DNA of 64,000 nt from Bradyrhizobium sp. 200 (lineage in GTDB: Bacteria; Pseudomonadota; Alphaproteobacteria; Rhizobiales; Xanthobacteraceae), in assembly GCF_023100945.1 (NCBI RefSeq), contig NZ_CP064689.1, positions 3,144,001 through 3,208,000 on the forward strand, in the 5' to 3' direction. The notes under the pieces were generated by a model. It saw only the letters and a program-made list of their open reading frames with translations. It did not search any database and was not told the origin of the DNA. Made by a program: the position numbers and the translations under genes. How positions within the stretch are numbered: the stretch's first letter is position 1; every line of letters begins with the position of its first letter. Shown piece by piece: positions 63,037-64,000 of this stretch.

Positions 63037-63582
63037 ATGACAGTTTCGACGGAACGCGCAGTCCTGGCTGGCGGCTGCTTCTGGGGTGTGCAGGATCTGC
63101 TACGCCGCTATCCCGGCATGATTTCAACCAGGGTCGGCTACACCGGCGGCGAGGTGCCAAACGCGACATATCGCAACCACGGCAATCACGCCGAAGCCAT
63201 TGAGATCACCTTCGATCCGCAGACCATCAGCTATCGCAAGCTGCTGGAGTTCTTTTTCCAGATCCATGATCCCTCGACGCTGAACCGCCAGGGCAACGAC
63301 CGTGGCGCGAGCTACCGGTCGGCCATCTTCTATACCAGCGACGCGCAGAGGCGCATCGCTGAAGACACCATCGCCGATGTCGATGCTTCCGGCCTTTGGC
63401 CGGGCAAGGTTGTCACCGAGGTGGCCCCTGCTGAACCGTTCTGGGAGGCCGAGCCCGAGCATCAGGATTATCTGGAAAAATATCCTGACGGTTACACCTG
63501 TCACTTCATTCGACCGGAATGGACGCTGCCGCATCGGGCGGGGAAAGCCGCAACAGGCGCGAGCGGAGTTTCGGCCGCGTGA
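63037..63582 (+). CDS. msrA: Peptide methionine sulfoxide reductase MsrA
   Basis: 181 aa from the ATG at 63037 (GGGAGG upstream). Catalytic cysteine in [20 protein letters not shown]; further MsrA marks [31 protein letters not shown], and [18 protein letters not shown]. The C-terminal [16 protein letters not shown] is longer than usual. Reduces (S)-methionine sulfoxide in proteins using thioredoxin. It overlaps the next gene by 4 bases (GTGA), suggesting translation coupling. Confidence 0.93.
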   Translation: MTVSTERAVLAGGCFWGVQDLLRRYPGMISTRVGYTGGEVPNATYRNHGNHAEAIEITFDPQTISYRKLLEFFFQIHDPSTLNRQGNDRGASYRSAIFYTSDAQRRIAEDTIADVDASGLWPGKVVTEVAPAEPFWEAEPEHQDYLEKYPDGYTCHFIRPEWTLPHRAGKAATGASGVSAA

Positions 63583-64000
63583 CAAAAGCCTCCGATTTGC
63601 TAGTGGCCGCCCTTGAGAACGAGGGCGTCGGGTACATCTTCGCCATTCCCGGCGAGGAGAATCTCGACGTGCTGGAGTCGCTGCGGCGCTCGAAGATCAA
63701 GCTGGTGCTGACGCGGCACGAACAGGCGGCCGGCTTCATGGCGGCCACCTACGGGCGGCTCACCGGGCGCGCGGGCGTCTGCCTGACGACGCTGGGTCCC
63801 GGTGCGCTCAATTTGACGACGGCTGCGGCCTACGCGCATTTGGGCGCGATGCCGATGGTCATGATCACAGGACAGAAGGCGATCCGGAGCAGCCGCCAGG
63901 CGCGCTTCCAAATCGTTGACATCGTCGCGACCATGCGGCCGCTCACAAAGATGGCGACGCAGATCGTCTCCGCGCAGAGTATCCCTACCTTGGTTCGCGA
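63579..64000 (+). CDS. Acetolactate-synthase-like ThDP enzyme, 3' end outside the window
   Basis: GTG start at 63579 inside the msrA stop; 140 codons present, continuing beyond base 64000. The visible N-terminus shows the ThDP-enzyme pattern: [20 protein letters not shown], the catalytic Glu in [20 protein letters not shown], and [20 protein letters not shown]. It is of the acetolactate synthase catabolic/anabolic family (AlsS/IlvB-like); no regulatory subunit is seen. Confidence 0.85.
   Translation, partial: MTKASDLLVAALENEGVGYIFAIPGEENLDVLESLRRSKIKLVLTRHEQAAGFMAATYGRLTGRAGVCLTTLGPGALNLTTAAAYAHLGAMPMVMITGQKAIRSSRQARFQIVDIVATMRPLTKMATQIVSAQSIPTLVR

Noticed and set aside
29052..64000. Second copy of the tRNA-Leu 3' end as attR
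   Set aside because: I looked for the T-arm plus acceptor sequence and did not see it; a program search would be more certain.
1..64000. CRISPR arrays or intact insertion sequences
   Set aside because: No regularly spaced direct repeats and no transposase motif were seen on either strand.

Overview
The window reads as a high-GC alphaproteobacterial chromosome, most likely Bradyrhizobium or a close relative. The support is the biased GC-rich coding, EcfG-like general-stress promoter motifs (GGAAC-N16/17-(C/T)GT), a GAAC-N7-GAAC SOS box, many Bug-type solute receptors and LysR regulators, a dispersed 20-bp repeat whose reverse translation gives the familiar MSAL.. artefact of that group, and a lipB / FliN-like / tRNA-Leu neighbourhood. 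The assignment is from memory of such genomes; no database search was possible.

Layout. Bases 1-7.6 kb hold small conserved proteins, a secreted alkaline-phosphatase-superfamily enzyme and a loose stress group (CsbD-like, periplasmic small protein, duplicated DUF6328-like membrane protein, PPC/DUF296 protein, DUF892 ferritin-like protein). 7.6-24.4 kb is rich in signalling: a membrane GGDEF-EAL protein, a membrane GGDEF protein and two soluble PAS hybrid histidine kinases. Between them lie a secreted nuclease-like protein, a small gene with an SOS box, a propionyl/acyl-CoA carboxylase alpha subunit, an oxaloacetate-decarboxylase-like gene and acylphosphatase, and a MarR/GbsR-DUF4166-epimerase operon whose first mRNA looks leaderless. 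24.5-27.4 kb is a mirrored lysR/tautomerase/tautomerase/lysR block. 27.4-29.05 kb carries lipB, a FliN-type protein and tRNA-Leu(GAG).

From the tRNA onward the DNA looks accessory. An integrase abuts the tRNA, followed by gene debris (30.9-31.8 kb) and a sugar-acid catabolic block at 31.8-42 kb (GntR, IlvD/Edd dehydratase, RraA-like aldolase, three Bug receptors, HD protein, mandelate-racemase-type enzyme, LysR). Two genes there are frameshifted, and a palindrome is shared by the gntR/dehydratase and Bug promoters. 42.3-51 kb is a Dpp-type transport operon carrying its own FAD amine oxidase and glyoxylate reductase, faced by an XRE-cupin regulator.

51.7-62.5 kb is the most interesting part: a two-wing catabolic cluster comprising an NMT1-type ABC importer, ATZ/TRZ-type amidohydrolase, Rieske oxygenase, creatininase-family protein, cupin, isochorismatase-type hydrolase, FAD oxidase, alpha/beta hydrolase and LysR. 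Both divergent promoter regions carry the same 17-bp palindrome, and the whole cluster is bracketed by 88-bp direct repeats (about 90% identical by eye). It looks like a self-contained, LysR-controlled pathway for an imported N-containing (probably ring or amide) compound. The window ends in msrA and the start of an acetolactate-synthase-like gene.
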